From NCBI GenBank assembly GCA_026390165.1, contig JAPLGM010000024.1:1-64000 (forward strand): DNA of 64,000 bases, written 5' to 3'. Below, piece after piece: positions 23,533-33,039 of the stretch. Below the pieces are notes generated by a model. That model did no database searches. It had not been told where the DNA came from and was given only the letters and a program-made list of their open reading frames with translations. Within the stretch, counting starts at the first letter, position 1, and each line of letters begins with the position of its first letter. The DNA is from Campylobacterales bacterium. Lineage in GTDB: Bacteria; Campylobacterota; Campylobacteria; Campylobacterales; Sulfurimonadaceae. The translations under genes and the position numbers were made by a program.

Positions 23533-25473
23533 TTAAAATTTATACGTATACGTTAGATTGGCACTGCGCCCCCAATGATGGGGAATTGTATTGGTTCCGT
23601 TGGTGTAATTGAGATTGGGGGTATATACCTCTTCATTGAGTATATTGTCCAGATATAAAGCCAGTAAAGAGTGTTCAGCCTTTCCAATCCCCCATGTTTT
23701 TGCGGTATCCACTGATATATTGGCCGTTAAAAGATTGTAGGCCGTTGCTTTTGGATTTAGGGCAAGTGCATTATTCGTCACGGTCAAATCGGTTGATTTT
23801 CCGATATAGCTGTTAAAGATCGCTATATTGGTTCCGTAAATCCCTCCGTACGACGCGCCAACTTTTGCCATCATGTTGGGGGCAAACGTACTATCTTCTA
23901 TGCCGCTGTTCGTTTTGTTGATCTGATAACTGAAATTACCCGTCATACTGAGGTCATAATCAAGCTCTAAACGCCCTTCCAGCTCTAACCCCTGAAAATG
24001 GACGTATCCTTGGTTCTCAAACATTGTCGGGGTTCCAGGAACCCTTACTATCAAATTTTTGAGCATAGTATCGTACAAGGCTATTGCAAAGTAGTGTTTT
24101 GGTGTTTGATAAATAAGCTGTGCGTCGTAGGTCGCGACTTTTTCCGGATCGAGTAAAGGGTTTCCTTTCAGTGTCGGCGCATTGATTTTTGCTTCTTGGA
24201 GATTCGGGGAGCGGTAGGCTTCGCTGTAGAGGAGTTTGAGCCACCAATTATCTCCGAATCCCTGAATAAATCCGGCGCGCTTGGAGAGATCCGTTTTCGT
24301 CTCTTCGGGTTTGTTCAACTGAAACCCACCGATGAGTTTTTGTTTCGGGGAGAGCATATAGTCGATTTGGGTATAGGCACTTTTATTACTCATACTTGAC
24401 GCGGGAAATCCGGTCTTAAATTCTGTTTGATAATTTGATGTATTGGCACCAAACAGGAGATTAAGATCCTTGGCGATATTGCCGCGGACGATCAGCTCTG
24501 TCATATCGTAGCGGTCTGCATAATGATTACGCCCGCCTGCTTCGCTGATTTGCCAATCGAACGTGGCCGTATTAACCGTATAGTTGATCGACGCATCCCA
24601 TCCACGGGTAATATCATACAAATACCCTATGTCCAAATAATTTCTTTTCTTTACCATGGGAGATGAGGGGAGCTGAAAGGTAGAGCCTCCGCTGTCCGCG
24701 TTATTATTCATTACCATACCGTTGAGAGTAAAGTTTTTATATTTGCCGTTGATGACGAGATTATCGCTATTTTCACCCGTATTGTAGGTTCCGGCACTCT
24801 TATCTCTATCAACGACCCCTCCAACACTATCGCCGTTCGCGCGAATAGAGTTGAGCCCGATATTCAAACTGTAATCGGCTCCACCTATTAATGTCGAGAG
24901 CTGAATTTGCTTGCGGTTAAAGCTTCCGGCACTGATATCAACGATACTCTCATTGATGGATTTTTGGGCGTCTTTGGTGACGATGTTGATCACCCCTCCC
25001 ATGGCGTTCGTACCGTACATTACCGATCCGGGACCTCGGATCACTTCGATATGATCAATCATCTCCAGAGGAAAGCCGAGATAAATGTCGAAGTTAAATC
25101 CTCCGTCTGTTCCGTCATGTATGGGGCGTCCGTTTAAAAGAATAACAACGGATCCGTCTTGGTGCGCTCCGTTCATCGCTCGTATGGAGGTTTTATTATG
25201 CGGGCGTTGATGCGAACTTAGCACTTGCATCCCGACAAGACGGTCGATGACATCACGTAGGTGTCGTGCTCCGTATTGATGAATCTCCTGTGATGAGACA
25301 ACAGTGATAACACCGGGTGCCAATTGTTGAGACTCTTCGCGCCGTGAAGTACTGGTGACTTGAATATTAAGAAGATCCTCAAAGGAGAGGGTAGATAAAG
25401 GCTCTATATCACTCTGCCCCTGCGCTTGGAGCAAAGAACAGCAAAGTGCTGATATCCAAAAAGCTTTTTTCAT
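23533..25473 (-). CDS. TonB-dependent outer membrane receptor, copy 1
   Basis: The start is the second ATG of an ATGATG pair, which gives six-base spacing from AAGGAG. The 646 residues have a signal peptide (cut near LLQAQ), a plug domain and a barrel. The plug (about 30-170) shows SRREESQQLAPGVITVVS, LLNGRPIHD, IEVIRGPGSVMYGTNAMGG and INIVTKDA. The 22-strand barrel ends in NLTYTYKF. The closest style is the vitamin B12/colicin I/siderophore receptor group; the ligand is unknown. It is the last gene of the five-gene sensor-receptor unit and has the same length as its upstream paralogue. Confidence 0.88.
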   Translation of the reverse strand: MKKAFWISALCCSLLQAQGQSDIEPLSTLSFEDLLNIQVTSTSRREESQQLAPGVITVVSSQEIHQYGARHLRDVIDRLVGMQVLSSHQRPHNKTSIRAMNGAHQDGSVVILLNGRPIHDGTDGGFNFDIYLGFPLEMIDHIEVIRGPGSVMYGTNAMGGVINIVTKDAQKSINESIVDISAGSFNRKQIQLSTLIGGADYSLNIGLNSIRANGDSVGGVVDRDKSAGTYNTGENSDNLVINGKYKNFTLNGMVMNNNADSGGSTFQLPSSPMVKKRNYLDIGYLYDITRGWDASINYTVNTATFDWQISEAGGRNHYADRYDMTELIVRGNIAKDLNLLFGANTSNYQTEFKTGFPASSMSNKSAYTQIDYMLSPKQKLIGGFQLNKPEETKTDLSKRAGFIQGFGDNWWLKLLYSEAYRSPNLQEAKINAPTLKGNPLLDPEKVATYDAQLIYQTPKHYFAIALYDTMLKNLIVRVPGTPTMFENQGYVHFQGLELEGRLELDYDLSMTGNFSYQINKTNSGIEDSTFAPNMMAKVGASYGGIYGTNIAIFNSYIGKSTDLTVTNNALALNPKATAYNLLTANISVDTAKTWGIGKAEHSLLALYLDNILNEEVYTPNLNYTNGTNTIPHHWGRSANLTYTYKF

Positions 25474-25587
25474 CATTATCTCCTTACGGGAAAATAGTAT
25501 AATCAGTGATAGTATACGTTATTGTATTAATTATACCTGATATAATTTTTTTGAGTATATCTTCAGGAAGAGAAAATAGCCGACAGA

Positions 25588-27528
25588 TTAGAATTTATAA
25601 GTATAAGTAATATTTGCACTGCGTCCCCAATGGTGAGGAACCGTGTTATTAGTATTTGAATATTGCAAATCGGGGGCAAAAATCTTTTCATTAAAAAGGT
25701 TGTCTAAATACAAAGAGAGCAGCGAATGATCTACTTTTCCTGTACCCCACATTTTTCCCATATCCATGGATATATTGGCGGTTAAAAGATTATAGGCTTC
25801 AGGTATCGGGTTTTTAAGGGGTGCATTATTGGTCACCGTCAAATCGGTTGATTTACCGATGTAGCTACTGAAAACCGCTATATTCATTCCGTGAATCCCT
25901 CCGTACGAAGCACCCAGCTTTGCCATCATGTTGGGGGCAAAGGTGCTCTCTTTTATCCCGCTATTTGTTTTGTTGATCTGATAGCTGACATTGCCGGTCA
26001 TACTCAGATCATAATCGAGTTCCAGCCGCCCTTCAAGCTCTATACCCTGAAAGTGTACAAATCCTTGGTTGTTGTGTGATGGCGGGGAATCGGCGGTTCT
26101 TATAATCAGATCTTTCAGCATAGAGTCATACAGAGTCAATGAAAAGTATTGTTTGGCCGTTTGATAGATAAGCTGCGCATCGTACGTGGCTACTTGTTCA
26201 GGTTTTAAGTTTGGATTTCCTTTTAGCTGCGGTGCATCAACGTAGGATTCTATGAGACTGGCAGATCGGTAGGCTTCGCTGTAGAGAAGTTTGAGCCACC
26301 AATTGTCTCCGAATCCCTGAATAAAACCAGCTCTGGAAGAGAGATCAGAGGAACTGTTTTCGGGTTTGTTCATCTGAATCCCGGCAATTATTTTTTGTTT
26401 TGGGGAGAGCATGTAGTCGATTTGTGTATAGCCGCTTAGATTTGCACGTTTCGCAAAGGGGAGAAATCGGTCGAATGTAGTACTATTCTCCAAATAATTG
26501 ACACCGAATAAAAGATTCAAATTATCGGCTATATTACCGCGAAGGATAGTTTCAACCATCTCTGATCGGTCTTTGTATCGGTTAAGTCCAGCCGCTTCAT
26601 TAATCTGCCATCCAAAGTTGGCGGTATTAAGTGTATAGTTGATCGAAGCATCCCATCCGCTGGATATAGGGTACAAATAGCCTATATCTAAAAAGTGTCT
26701 TCGTTTTTCCAGTGGATGCGAGGGGAGTTGAAATGCGGATGATCCGGAGTCTAGCAAATCGTCTGTAATCAAGCCGGTAAAGGTAAAGCCTTTATATTTG
26801 CCGTTAATCATGAGATTATCGCTTTTTTCACCAGTTTTATAGGTTCCGATAGTATTGTCTTGATCTTTAATGCCATCAAAATGATCACCATTCGAGCGGA
26901 TCGAATTTAAACCGATATTGAAACTGTAATCACTGCCACCCATAAAGGAGGAGAGTTGAAGCTGTTTACGGTTAAAACTTCCTGCACCAATGTCAACTTC
27001 TGTTTCGTTGATGGATGTGTGCGCGTCTTTGGTAATGATATTGATGATCCCAGCCATGGCCGGAGAACCATAGATGACCGATCCGGGACCGCGAACGACT
27101 TCAATCCGCTCAATCGTTTTTAGAGGAAATCCAAGATAGATATCATAATTGCTTCCTCCATCGGTCGCATCACGCACGGGACGGCCATTTATGAGAATCA
27201 ATACTGACCCTTCGGTTGAACCTGCATTCATAGCCCTTATAGAGGTTTTAGAATGGGTATACAGATGTGAACTTAGCACCTGTGTACCGACAAGACGGTC
27301 GATAACGTCACGCAGATGCCGTGCTCCGTATTGGTGAATCTCCTGAGCGGAGATAACGGTAATGACTCCGGGCGCTAAATTCTGATTTTCCTCGCGGCGC
27401 GAGGTACTGGTAACTTGAATATTAAGGAGGTCTTCCAATGAGAGGGCAGATAAAGGCTCTGTATTTGCCTGTTCTTGTGCTTGTAGTAAAGAACAGCAAA
27501 GTGCCGACATCCATAAAGCTTTTTTCAT
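25588..27528 (-). CDS. TonB-dependent outer membrane receptor, copy 2
   Basis: The start is the ATG at 27526-27528 (MKKALWMSALCC), matching copy 1; an upstream in-frame ATG adds 16 residues without a ribosome-binding site. The 646 residues repeat the architecture of copy 1: signal peptide, plug with LINGRPVRDAT and IEVVRGPGSVIYGSPAMAG, and a barrel ending in NITYTYKF. Plug and final strands are nearly identical to copy 1, while several central barrel segments differ, as expected if external loops diverged for a different ligand. It starts 58 bases after the histidine kinase stop. Confidence 0.88.
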   Translation of the reverse strand: MKKALWMSALCCSLLQAQEQANTEPLSALSLEDLLNIQVTSTSRREENQNLAPGVITVISAQEIHQYGARHLRDVIDRLVGTQVLSSHLYTHSKTSIRAMNAGSTEGSVLILINGRPVRDATDGGSNYDIYLGFPLKTIERIEVVRGPGSVIYGSPAMAGIINIITKDAHTSINETEVDIGAGSFNRKQLQLSSFMGGSDYSFNIGLNSIRSNGDHFDGIKDQDNTIGTYKTGEKSDNLMINGKYKGFTFTGLITDDLLDSGSSAFQLPSHPLEKRRHFLDIGYLYPISSGWDASINYTLNTANFGWQINEAAGLNRYKDRSEMVETILRGNIADNLNLLFGVNYLENSTTFDRFLPFAKRANLSGYTQIDYMLSPKQKIIAGIQMNKPENSSSDLSSRAGFIQGFGDNWWLKLLYSEAYRSASLIESYVDAPQLKGNPNLKPEQVATYDAQLIYQTAKQYFSLTLYDSMLKDLIIRTADSPPSHNNQGFVHFQGIELEGRLELDYDLSMTGNVSYQINKTNSGIKESTFAPNMMAKLGASYGGIHGMNIAVFSSYIGKSTDLTVTNNAPLKNPIPEAYNLLTANISMDMGKMWGTGKVDHSLLSLYLDNLFNEKIFAPDLQYSNTNNTVPHHWGRSANITYTYKF

Positions 27529-27586
27529 GATGGACTCTTTAAAACAATATTTATATAATTTTTTATAATAAATCATCTTTTGTTAA

Positions 27587-29161
27587 TTACGCCTGAATAG
27601 TAACGTTGTTAGTCGTATTTGAGGATTCCAGTGGGAGAGTCATGGTGAGCGTTATTCCCTTGGAAGGTTCGGAGTCAAGTTCAATGGTTCCATGGAGCTT
27701 TTGGGTAATGAGGTTATAAACAATGTTCAATCCCAACCCCGTCCCTCCGGCATTGCGCTTGGTCGTCGTAAATGGCTCGAAGGCGATTTTTCGCATCTGT
27801 TCGTCCATTCCTGCCCCATTATCAGAATAGGTTAAAAGCAGATTTTTGTTTTGGATTTCAAAATAGATCGTTATGATCGCATTATGTGTAGTCTCATTGA
27901 AACCGTGCAATAACGAGTTTTGCACAAAATTGCTGATAATTTGAGCGTATACGCCGGGGTAGGATTTGAGTACTAGATCGTGATCGCCGTCGACTATGAC
28001 GGTCACCGGTAGTTTTTTGAGTTTATTATGAAATGTGAGTATTATCTCCTCAAGGTATTCGTAGAGCTTGAAATCCCTCTTTTCTTCTATACTTTGATCG
28101 ACGGAAATACGTTTAAAACTGCGAATCAAATTGGCTGCTTGGTTAATACTTTTGAGCAGAAGATCGGCGGTTTCATTCAGTACATGGAGCTTTTGTTCCA
28201 TAAAAGATTTTTTGAGGGTCCCCTCTTCAATTTGTTTGAGCAGTTCTTTGGTTTCCCTGACAATAATGGAACCACCAGTGATTGCATTTCCTAAAGGGGT
28301 ATTAACCTCATGAGCAACACCGCTAACAAGATTTCCAAGAGCAGCCATTTTTTCGGACTGTATCAGTTGAACTTGCGCTTTTTTCAATGTATCAAGCGAA
28401 TCATTAAGCTCTTTCGTTCGTGATTCTACCCGTGATTCCAAATGATTAGTCAGCGATTCCGTATCGGCTAAAAGCTGATTAAATGCGTTATACAAAGAGG
28501 TGATCTCATTGTCTGCATTGTGAGAAACGCGGAGGGCATAGTTTTTACTCTCTGCGACGGTTGTGGCTATTTTGGCTAAGGAGAGAACCGGTTTGAGTAT
28601 TTTTTTGCTTAGCGATTGCGCTGCAAGATAGACAAAAAAGAGTAATAGGATTGAAAAGAGCGATGCACTTTTTATGAGTTGTAACGTAAAAGCAGTGATC
28701 CGTTCTGTTTTTTTCTCGATATAGAGGTAGCCTAAAAGTTGACCGTTTTGTTTAATTTCGAGGGTGTTTTTGAGTTTTCCTAGTTTCCATGGATTCCATC
28801 CGGGATGTTCGTATCGTATTCCCAGCGGAAAGATGTCGGTCGGAAGGGGTTTGCGGCTAGGATTAATAGAGGTCAATAGGGTTTTGTCGGGACCATAGAC
28901 AATTGCCAAGAGAACATTATTGTTGTCATGTAAACGGTGCATATTGGTCATCGTTCCCTGAAGATCAAAAAATGCTAAGGGAGCGGTGATTAAATCTACG
29001 ACTAAATCGGCTTCCAAACGGCTTTCGCGGATAAAAGCACGTTTTTCATGGTTAATACTGTACCAAACTTGAAACAATGTTCCGAAAGTAACGATGAAAA
29101 GGCTTGAGAGAACCAAAGAAAAAATAATTTGTGATGTAATGGAGTGACTATTTAGTCGCAT
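27587..29161 (-). CDS. membrane sensor histidine kinase
   Basis: The ATG at 29159-29161 with AGGGGG upstream is preferred; the longer frame lies inside the preceding gene. The 524 residues have a first membrane helix (about 10-32), a periplasmic sensor region of about 140 residues, a second helix (about 172-192) and a HAMP-like linker with coiled coil (about 195-260). The kinase core has H-box GVAHEVNTPLGN, N-box FVQNSLLHG, DNGAGM, FEPFTTTKRN and GGTGLGLNIV. It should phosphorylate a receiver; the REC-GGDEF-EAL protein two genes upstream is the obvious candidate. The start overlaps the YfiR-like gene by 14 bases. Confidence 0.88.
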   Translation of the reverse strand: MRLNSHSITSQIIFSLVLSSLFIVTFGTLFQVWYSINHEKRAFIRESRLEADLVVDLITAPLAFFDLQGTMTNMHRLHDNNNVLLAIVYGPDKTLLTSINPSRKPLPTDIFPLGIRYEHPGWNPWKLGKLKNTLEIKQNGQLLGYLYIEKKTERITAFTLQLIKSASLFSILLLFFVYLAAQSLSKKILKPVLSLAKIATTVAESKNYALRVSHNADNEITSLYNAFNQLLADTESLTNHLESRVESRTKELNDSLDTLKKAQVQLIQSEKMAALGNLVSGVAHEVNTPLGNAITGGSIIVRETKELLKQIEEGTLKKSFMEQKLHVLNETADLLLKSINQAANLIRSFKRISVDQSIEEKRDFKLYEYLEEIILTFHNKLKKLPVTVIVDGDHDLVLKSYPGVYAQIISNFVQNSLLHGFNETTHNAIITIYFEIQNKNLLLTYSDNGAGMDEQMRKIAFEPFTTTKRNAGGTGLGLNIVYNLITQKLHGTIELDSEPSKGITLTMTLPLESSNTTNNVTIQA

Positions 29162-29693
29162 TGTATCCCCCTGTAGGTTCGATAACGGTAGCAAAATTGA
29201 GAAGTTTGTAGCTGACACTTAAATGGGCATCTTCGAGGTTGCGTTGATTGATAACAAAACGAAGCAGGTTGTTTTGCAAATAAAATCCTATCATTGCCCC
29301 TTTTTTCGTATCGTCGTCGTCGTCGCTGATGAGTAGGACATTGTTTTTGTATAAAGTATTGAGATAATGTTCATTTTGATTGGGTTTTGAATCTCGAAAA
29401 TAGAGGATATGACATTTTAATGTTTCATTTTCGGGTGTTCCGCTTGAGAGCGATATGACATTTAGAGGATGGCTGTTAAAAAGGCGTGACGAATAGCTTT
29501 TTTGAAGTGTTTTGGCAAAGGAAGTATCATTATAAATGCAAATATTATAGGACTCAACAGGTTTTGGCCACTGAATGAACATCGCAAATCGCTCCAGATA
29601 GGCTGCTTTGATACTCTCTTCAGAGATGGCGAGCAATGAAGTGGCATGGCAAAGGCAAACAAAGGCTAAGGTAGCAACTTTCGTCGAACGCAT
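29148..29693 (-). CDS. YfiR/DUF4154-family periplasmic protein
   Basis: The 181 residues have a signal peptide (cut near LLA-IS) and a YfiR-like domain: ESIKAAYLERFAMFIQWP, YNICIYNDTSFAKTL, CHILYF, VLLISDD and GAMIGFYLQNNLLRFVINQ. In Pseudomonas, YfiR is a periplasmic repressor of the diguanylate cyclase YfiN. Here it is coupled to a REC-GGDEF-EAL gene (one-base overlap, TAATG) and to a histidine kinase, so it may instead gate that kinase's periplasmic sensor. DUF4154 proteins near TonB receptors are common in my experience, but the signal is unknown. Confidence 0.85.
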   Translation of the reverse strand: MRSTKVATLAFVCLCHATSLLAISEESIKAAYLERFAMFIQWPKPVESYNICIYNDTSFAKTLQKSYSSRLFNSHPLNVISLSSGTPENETLKCHILYFRDSKPNQNEHYLNTLYKNNVLLISDDDDDTKKGAMIGFYLQNNLLRFVINQRNLEDAHLSVSYKLLNFATVIEPTGGYNATK

Positions 29694-31402
29694 TAGATCA
29701 AATCTGGTTTGGGTTCACCCAGAAAATACCCCTGTGCATAATCGATCCCCATTGATTTTACAATCTCGTATACTTGCGCACTGTGGACGAATTCTGCGAC
29801 GGTTTTTACCCCTATTTTACTCGTAAAAAAGAGAATTGATTCCGTCACGACTTGGGATTTTTGATTGACGTCGATATCCTTGATGTAGATACCATCAATT
29901 TTAACAATAGCGAGGTTTAGATTACCAAGTTGAGCGAAGTTCGAACACTGAACCCCAAAATCATCCAAACACAGATGATATCCCATCTCTGTTAGCCGAT
30001 TAAGATGTCTTTCGGCAAGGGGATTGGTTAGAATACTGCTCTCTTCAAGAATTTCGAAATAGATTCGGTCGGCTTCGATCCCGTAATGGATCCGTGTCTG
30101 CTCTATAAATTCCACAAAATCTTCTTCTAGAAGATCCTGATCGGTAATGTTGATCGTAAATCCGAGAGTATTATCAGCAAATTTTGCGCACGCTTGATCA
30201 AACATCCGTTGTGTTATTTGATGGAGCAACCCTGCATATCGGGCCGTACCGAGGAAAAGAAAAGGGGTGTATATGACTCCATCATGCTCAAGACGGACAA
30301 GGGTTTCGTATTTGACGATCATCCCTGTTTTACAATCAACGATCGGCTGAAAATAGGCAATCAATTTATCGTGATCGAGGGCATCTTTGAGCCATTTAGT
30401 CCATTTGGTATTTTCTTTGATTTGTGTGATAACCGCTAGATCATCGGAATAAACCTGTACACGGTTTCGGCTCATTTTTCGTGCTTCACGCAGTGCGATT
30501 TCGGCTTTTTGAATCATATTTCCCATATCGTGCTTGACAACGCCCATCGTAACATTGATCCGATGCTCTATTCCGTTAATAAGAAACGAGTTTTTGGTGA
30601 TACTGCTTTGGATAAGGAGAACCTCTTTTTGGATATCTTGAACTTCTGTATAGCTGGTTAATATGGCATAGATATCGGCTTCTAAACGGTAGATTTTACA
30701 TATAGAAGAGGAGGTGTCACGCAAAATTTTGGCAAACTGCAACAGCATTTGATCCCCTACCTCAAATCCGTATACGTCATTGATCATACTGAAGGAATCA
30801 ATATTCAGCAAAATAAGTGACATCGGCTTCTCGGTGTCTAGGTCGTAGTTGAGTTTGACCCGATTTCCCAGACCGGTCAAACTATCGGTGATCAAGGTGG
30901 CGTATATCTCATTTTTTTTATTGAGGAGTTCAATGATTTGTTTGTATTGCGAAAGGGCGCTGCGGATCGTTGTGTAGAGCCGATCGGTTGTTAACTCCGT
31001 TTTTTCTTTATAGTCGTTGATGTCGTAATGATCGATAACATATCGCTCAGGTGCCGCTCCAGGCTGACCTGTGCGGATAATGATCCGTACCATCGTATTA
31101 TTGAAGCGATAACGGATGATTTCGACAAGATCCAGACCTGCCGTATCGGTTTCCATGACGACATCGAGTAAGATAACGGCGATATCATCATGGTGTTTTA
31201 AAATTTCTGTCGCTTCTTTGGCGCTGTAGGCGGAGAGAAAATGGAGTGGTTTTCGGTCGTAGGTAAAATCATGAAGAGCCAGTTTGGTAAAGGAGTGCAC
31301 TTCAATATCGTCATCGACAATGAGTACAATCCACGACGTACCGAATGATTCATTCTTCTCTTCTGGAGCAAATAAAAGTTCATCTGTATCCATTATATCC
31401 AT
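29693..31402 (-). CDS. REC - degenerate GGDEF - EAL response regulator
   Basis: The 569 residues have three domains. The receiver (about 20-150) has VLIVDDD, the acceptor Asp in ILLDVVME, Thr in IIRTG and Lys in NDYKEK. The GGDEF domain (about 170-320) has RLEADIYAIL where GGDEF should be, so no cyclase activity is expected. The EAL domain (about 335-565) has ETLVR in place of EALxR but keeps the catalytic Glu, FTINITDQD, EILEES, LDDFG, VKIDG and VAEF, so phosphodiesterase activity is likely. It is the first gene of the unit and probably the output of the kinase encoded downstream. Confidence 0.88.
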   Translation of the reverse strand: MDIMDTDELLFAPEEKNESFGTSWIVLIVDDDIEVHSFTKLALHDFTYDRKPLHFLSAYSAKEATEILKHHDDIAVILLDVVMETDTAGLDLVEIIRYRFNNTMVRIIIRTGQPGAAPERYVIDHYDINDYKEKTELTTDRLYTTIRSALSQYKQIIELLNKKNEIYATLITDSLTGLGNRVKLNYDLDTEKPMSLILLNIDSFSMINDVYGFEVGDQMLLQFAKILRDTSSSICKIYRLEADIYAILTSYTEVQDIQKEVLLIQSSITKNSFLINGIEHRINVTMGVVKHDMGNMIQKAEIALREARKMSRNRVQVYSDDLAVITQIKENTKWTKWLKDALDHDKLIAYFQPIVDCKTGMIVKYETLVRLEHDGVIYTPFLFLGTARYAGLLHQITQRMFDQACAKFADNTLGFTINITDQDLLEEDFVEFIEQTRIHYGIEADRIYFEILEESSILTNPLAERHLNRLTEMGYHLCLDDFGVQCSNFAQLGNLNLAIVKIDGIYIKDIDVNQKSQVVTESILFFTSKIGVKTVAEFVHSAQVYEIVKSMGIDYAQGYFLGEPKPDLI

Positions 31403-31537
31403 GAATTTCGACCCTTTTTTATTTATTATATTAGGATAATAATAAATAGCATATAAAAGAAATTATTTTTCATCTTTGGCACATTCTAATTAGATAAAAT
31501 AAATCATAGAAATAGGATTAAAAAAATAGGTATAGTA

Positions 31538-31747
31538 TCAATAATAGTCGTATTCACCTGCGGCAATATCAGCTTTAATCTCATCCAAAGCCTCTTGCAT
31601 GATGGCAACGAGCTGTTTCGCTGCTTCATGATCGTCCGCTTCGGGGACATTCCAATCGGTAATTTTCATATTCGCCTTAAATAGCAGTTCTAATTCTTTA
31701 CGGATCTCACTTTTTCGATTTTCAAAATCTTTTTGTACGGCATTCAT
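31538..31747 (-). CDS. small acidic protein, unknown
   Basis: The 69 residues are mostly helical and acidic and end in EYDYY. There is no signal peptide, membrane segment or recognised domain. An AAAAAGGGGAT sequence precedes the ATG, supporting translation. It stands alone, divergent from corA, and is preceded on the downstream side by the promoter of the sensor operon. Small size limits certainty. Confidence 0.6.
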   Translation of the reverse strand: MNAVQKDFENRKSEIRKELELLFKANMKITDWNVPEADDHEAAKQLVAIMQEALDEIKADIAAGEYDYY

Positions 31748-31824
31748 ACTATCCCCTTTTTAGATCGCTTCGATACGATTATTATAGTACAAAAAAACTA
31801 TAAAGCATTTTTTTCTTCAATAAT

Positions 31825-31857
31825 TTCACGCTAACCTTACGTAAAGAGAGCTATACT
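31825..31857 (+). promoter_or_regulatory. corA promoter with direct-repeat activator box
   Basis: TTCACG (31825-31830), five bases, CTTACG (31836-31841), ten bases, then TATACT (31852-31857). The 11-base period and the ten-base distance to the -10 element match the geometry of PhoP/OmpR-family boxes that replace a -35. The same arrangement occurs at 32978-33010 and 36521-36553. Confidence 0.6.
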
Positions 31858-31903
31858 ACTTCTCAAAGGTTATTTATGCAAACAATACGTACAGAAGATA
31901 GTA

Positions 31904-32971
31904 ATGTCTAAATCATTGAGCACCTCTTCCGATAAAGCGGGCTTTCCCCCTGGTGCTCTTGTTCACGTCGGTGATATTCATCAAACACAGACAACAATTA
32001 CTCTCATTCATTACGATAAAGAGGGAGTGCACGAGTGTGAAATCACCTCCGTGGAATCGATAGGTGAGTATGTAAAAAAAAATACCGTTACGTGGGTTAT
32101 CATCGAAGGACTCAGCGATGCGGATTTGATCGCGAGAATAGGAGAGCTGTTTACTATCCATCCTCTCGTTCTTGAAGATATTTTGACGACGCACCAGAGA
32201 CCGAAATTTGAAGAGTATGACCATTATCTCTACGTTGTTCTCAAAAGTCTTATGGCTTCGAGTGAAGTATTCACCATCAATAATGAACAAATCAGCATTT
32301 TGGTTTTGGAGAATCTTGTTCTCTCTTTCAAAGAAAAATCCGATAAGCTTTTTTCCCCCGTCAAACAGCGCATCCAAACCAGTAAAGGGCATTTTAGAAG
32401 CATGGGGAGCGATTACCTTACCTACGCTATATTGGATATTATCGTCGATAATCTTTTTATTTTGATTGATTCGCTGGATGAGATAACTCTTACCCTTGAA
32501 GATCATTTAATCTCCGAAGAATCGACACCTTTGACCCTTATTACAATCCAAAAACTAAAACGGGAACTGATCCATATACGAAAATACGTTTCGCCATTAC
32601 GAGAGTTGTTGGCGGGAATGTTGCGCAGTGATTCCGAACTGATTCAAGAACATACAAAAATTTATCTTCGAGATGTTTCCGATCATGCTATTCGGATCAT
32701 TGAATCCATCGAATCGTATCAAAATATTTTGGCAGGGTTATTGGATATTTATATCTCCAGTATCAGCAATAAAATGAATGAGGTGATGAAAGTTTTGACG
32801 GTATTCGCCTCAATCTTTATCCCGTTGACCTTTATCGCAGGCATCTATGGGATGAATTTTACCGATATGCCTGAGCTGCATTGGAGGTGGGGATACCCTG
32901 CCATTTGGGGGGTGTTTATCCTTATCACAATGGTACTTCTTATCTATTTCAGAAAGAAAAAATGGATCTAG
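31904..32971 (+). CDS. corA: CorA-family magnesium/cobalt transporter
   Basis: The 355 residues have the CorA layout: a large cytosolic N-terminal domain (about 1-290), then two C-terminal helices. The signature GMN (in AGIYGMNFTDMPEL) closes the first and RKKKWI ends the protein after the second. It forms a pentameric channel for Mg2+ and related divalent ions. It is a single gene following a promoter with the shared direct-repeat box. The ATG at 31904 has only a weak ribosome-binding site (GAAGAT). Confidence 0.92.
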   Translation: MSKSLSTSSDKAGFPPGALVHVGDIHQTQTTITLIHYDKEGVHECEITSVESIGEYVKKNTVTWVIIEGLSDADLIARIGELFTIHPLVLEDILTTHQRPKFEEYDHYLYVVLKSLMASSEVFTINNEQISILVLENLVLSFKEKSDKLFSPVKQRIQTSKGHFRSMGSDYLTYAILDIIVDNLFILIDSLDEITLTLEDHLISEESTPLTLITIQKLKRELIHIRKYVSPLRELLAGMLRSDSELIQEHTKIYLRDVSDHAIRIIESIESYQNILAGLLDIYISSISNKMNEVMKVLTVFASIFIPLTFIAGIYGMNFTDMPELHWRWGYPAIWGVFILITMVLLIYFRKKKWI

Positions 32972-32977
32972 CATTAA

Positions 32978-33010
32978 TTCAAACACGGTTCACACAATTA
33001 TATGTATACT
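32978..33010 (+). promoter_or_regulatory. promoter of the isomerase gene with the shared box
   Basis: TTCAAA (32978-32983), five bases, TTCACA (32989-32994), ten bases, then TATACT (33005-33010), 29 bases before the ATG of the isomerase gene. It starts seven bases after the corA stop codon, so the gene has its own promoter of the same type as corA. Confidence 0.58.
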
Positions 33011-33039
33011 TAGAAATAAATAACCCATAAGGATTTAGT

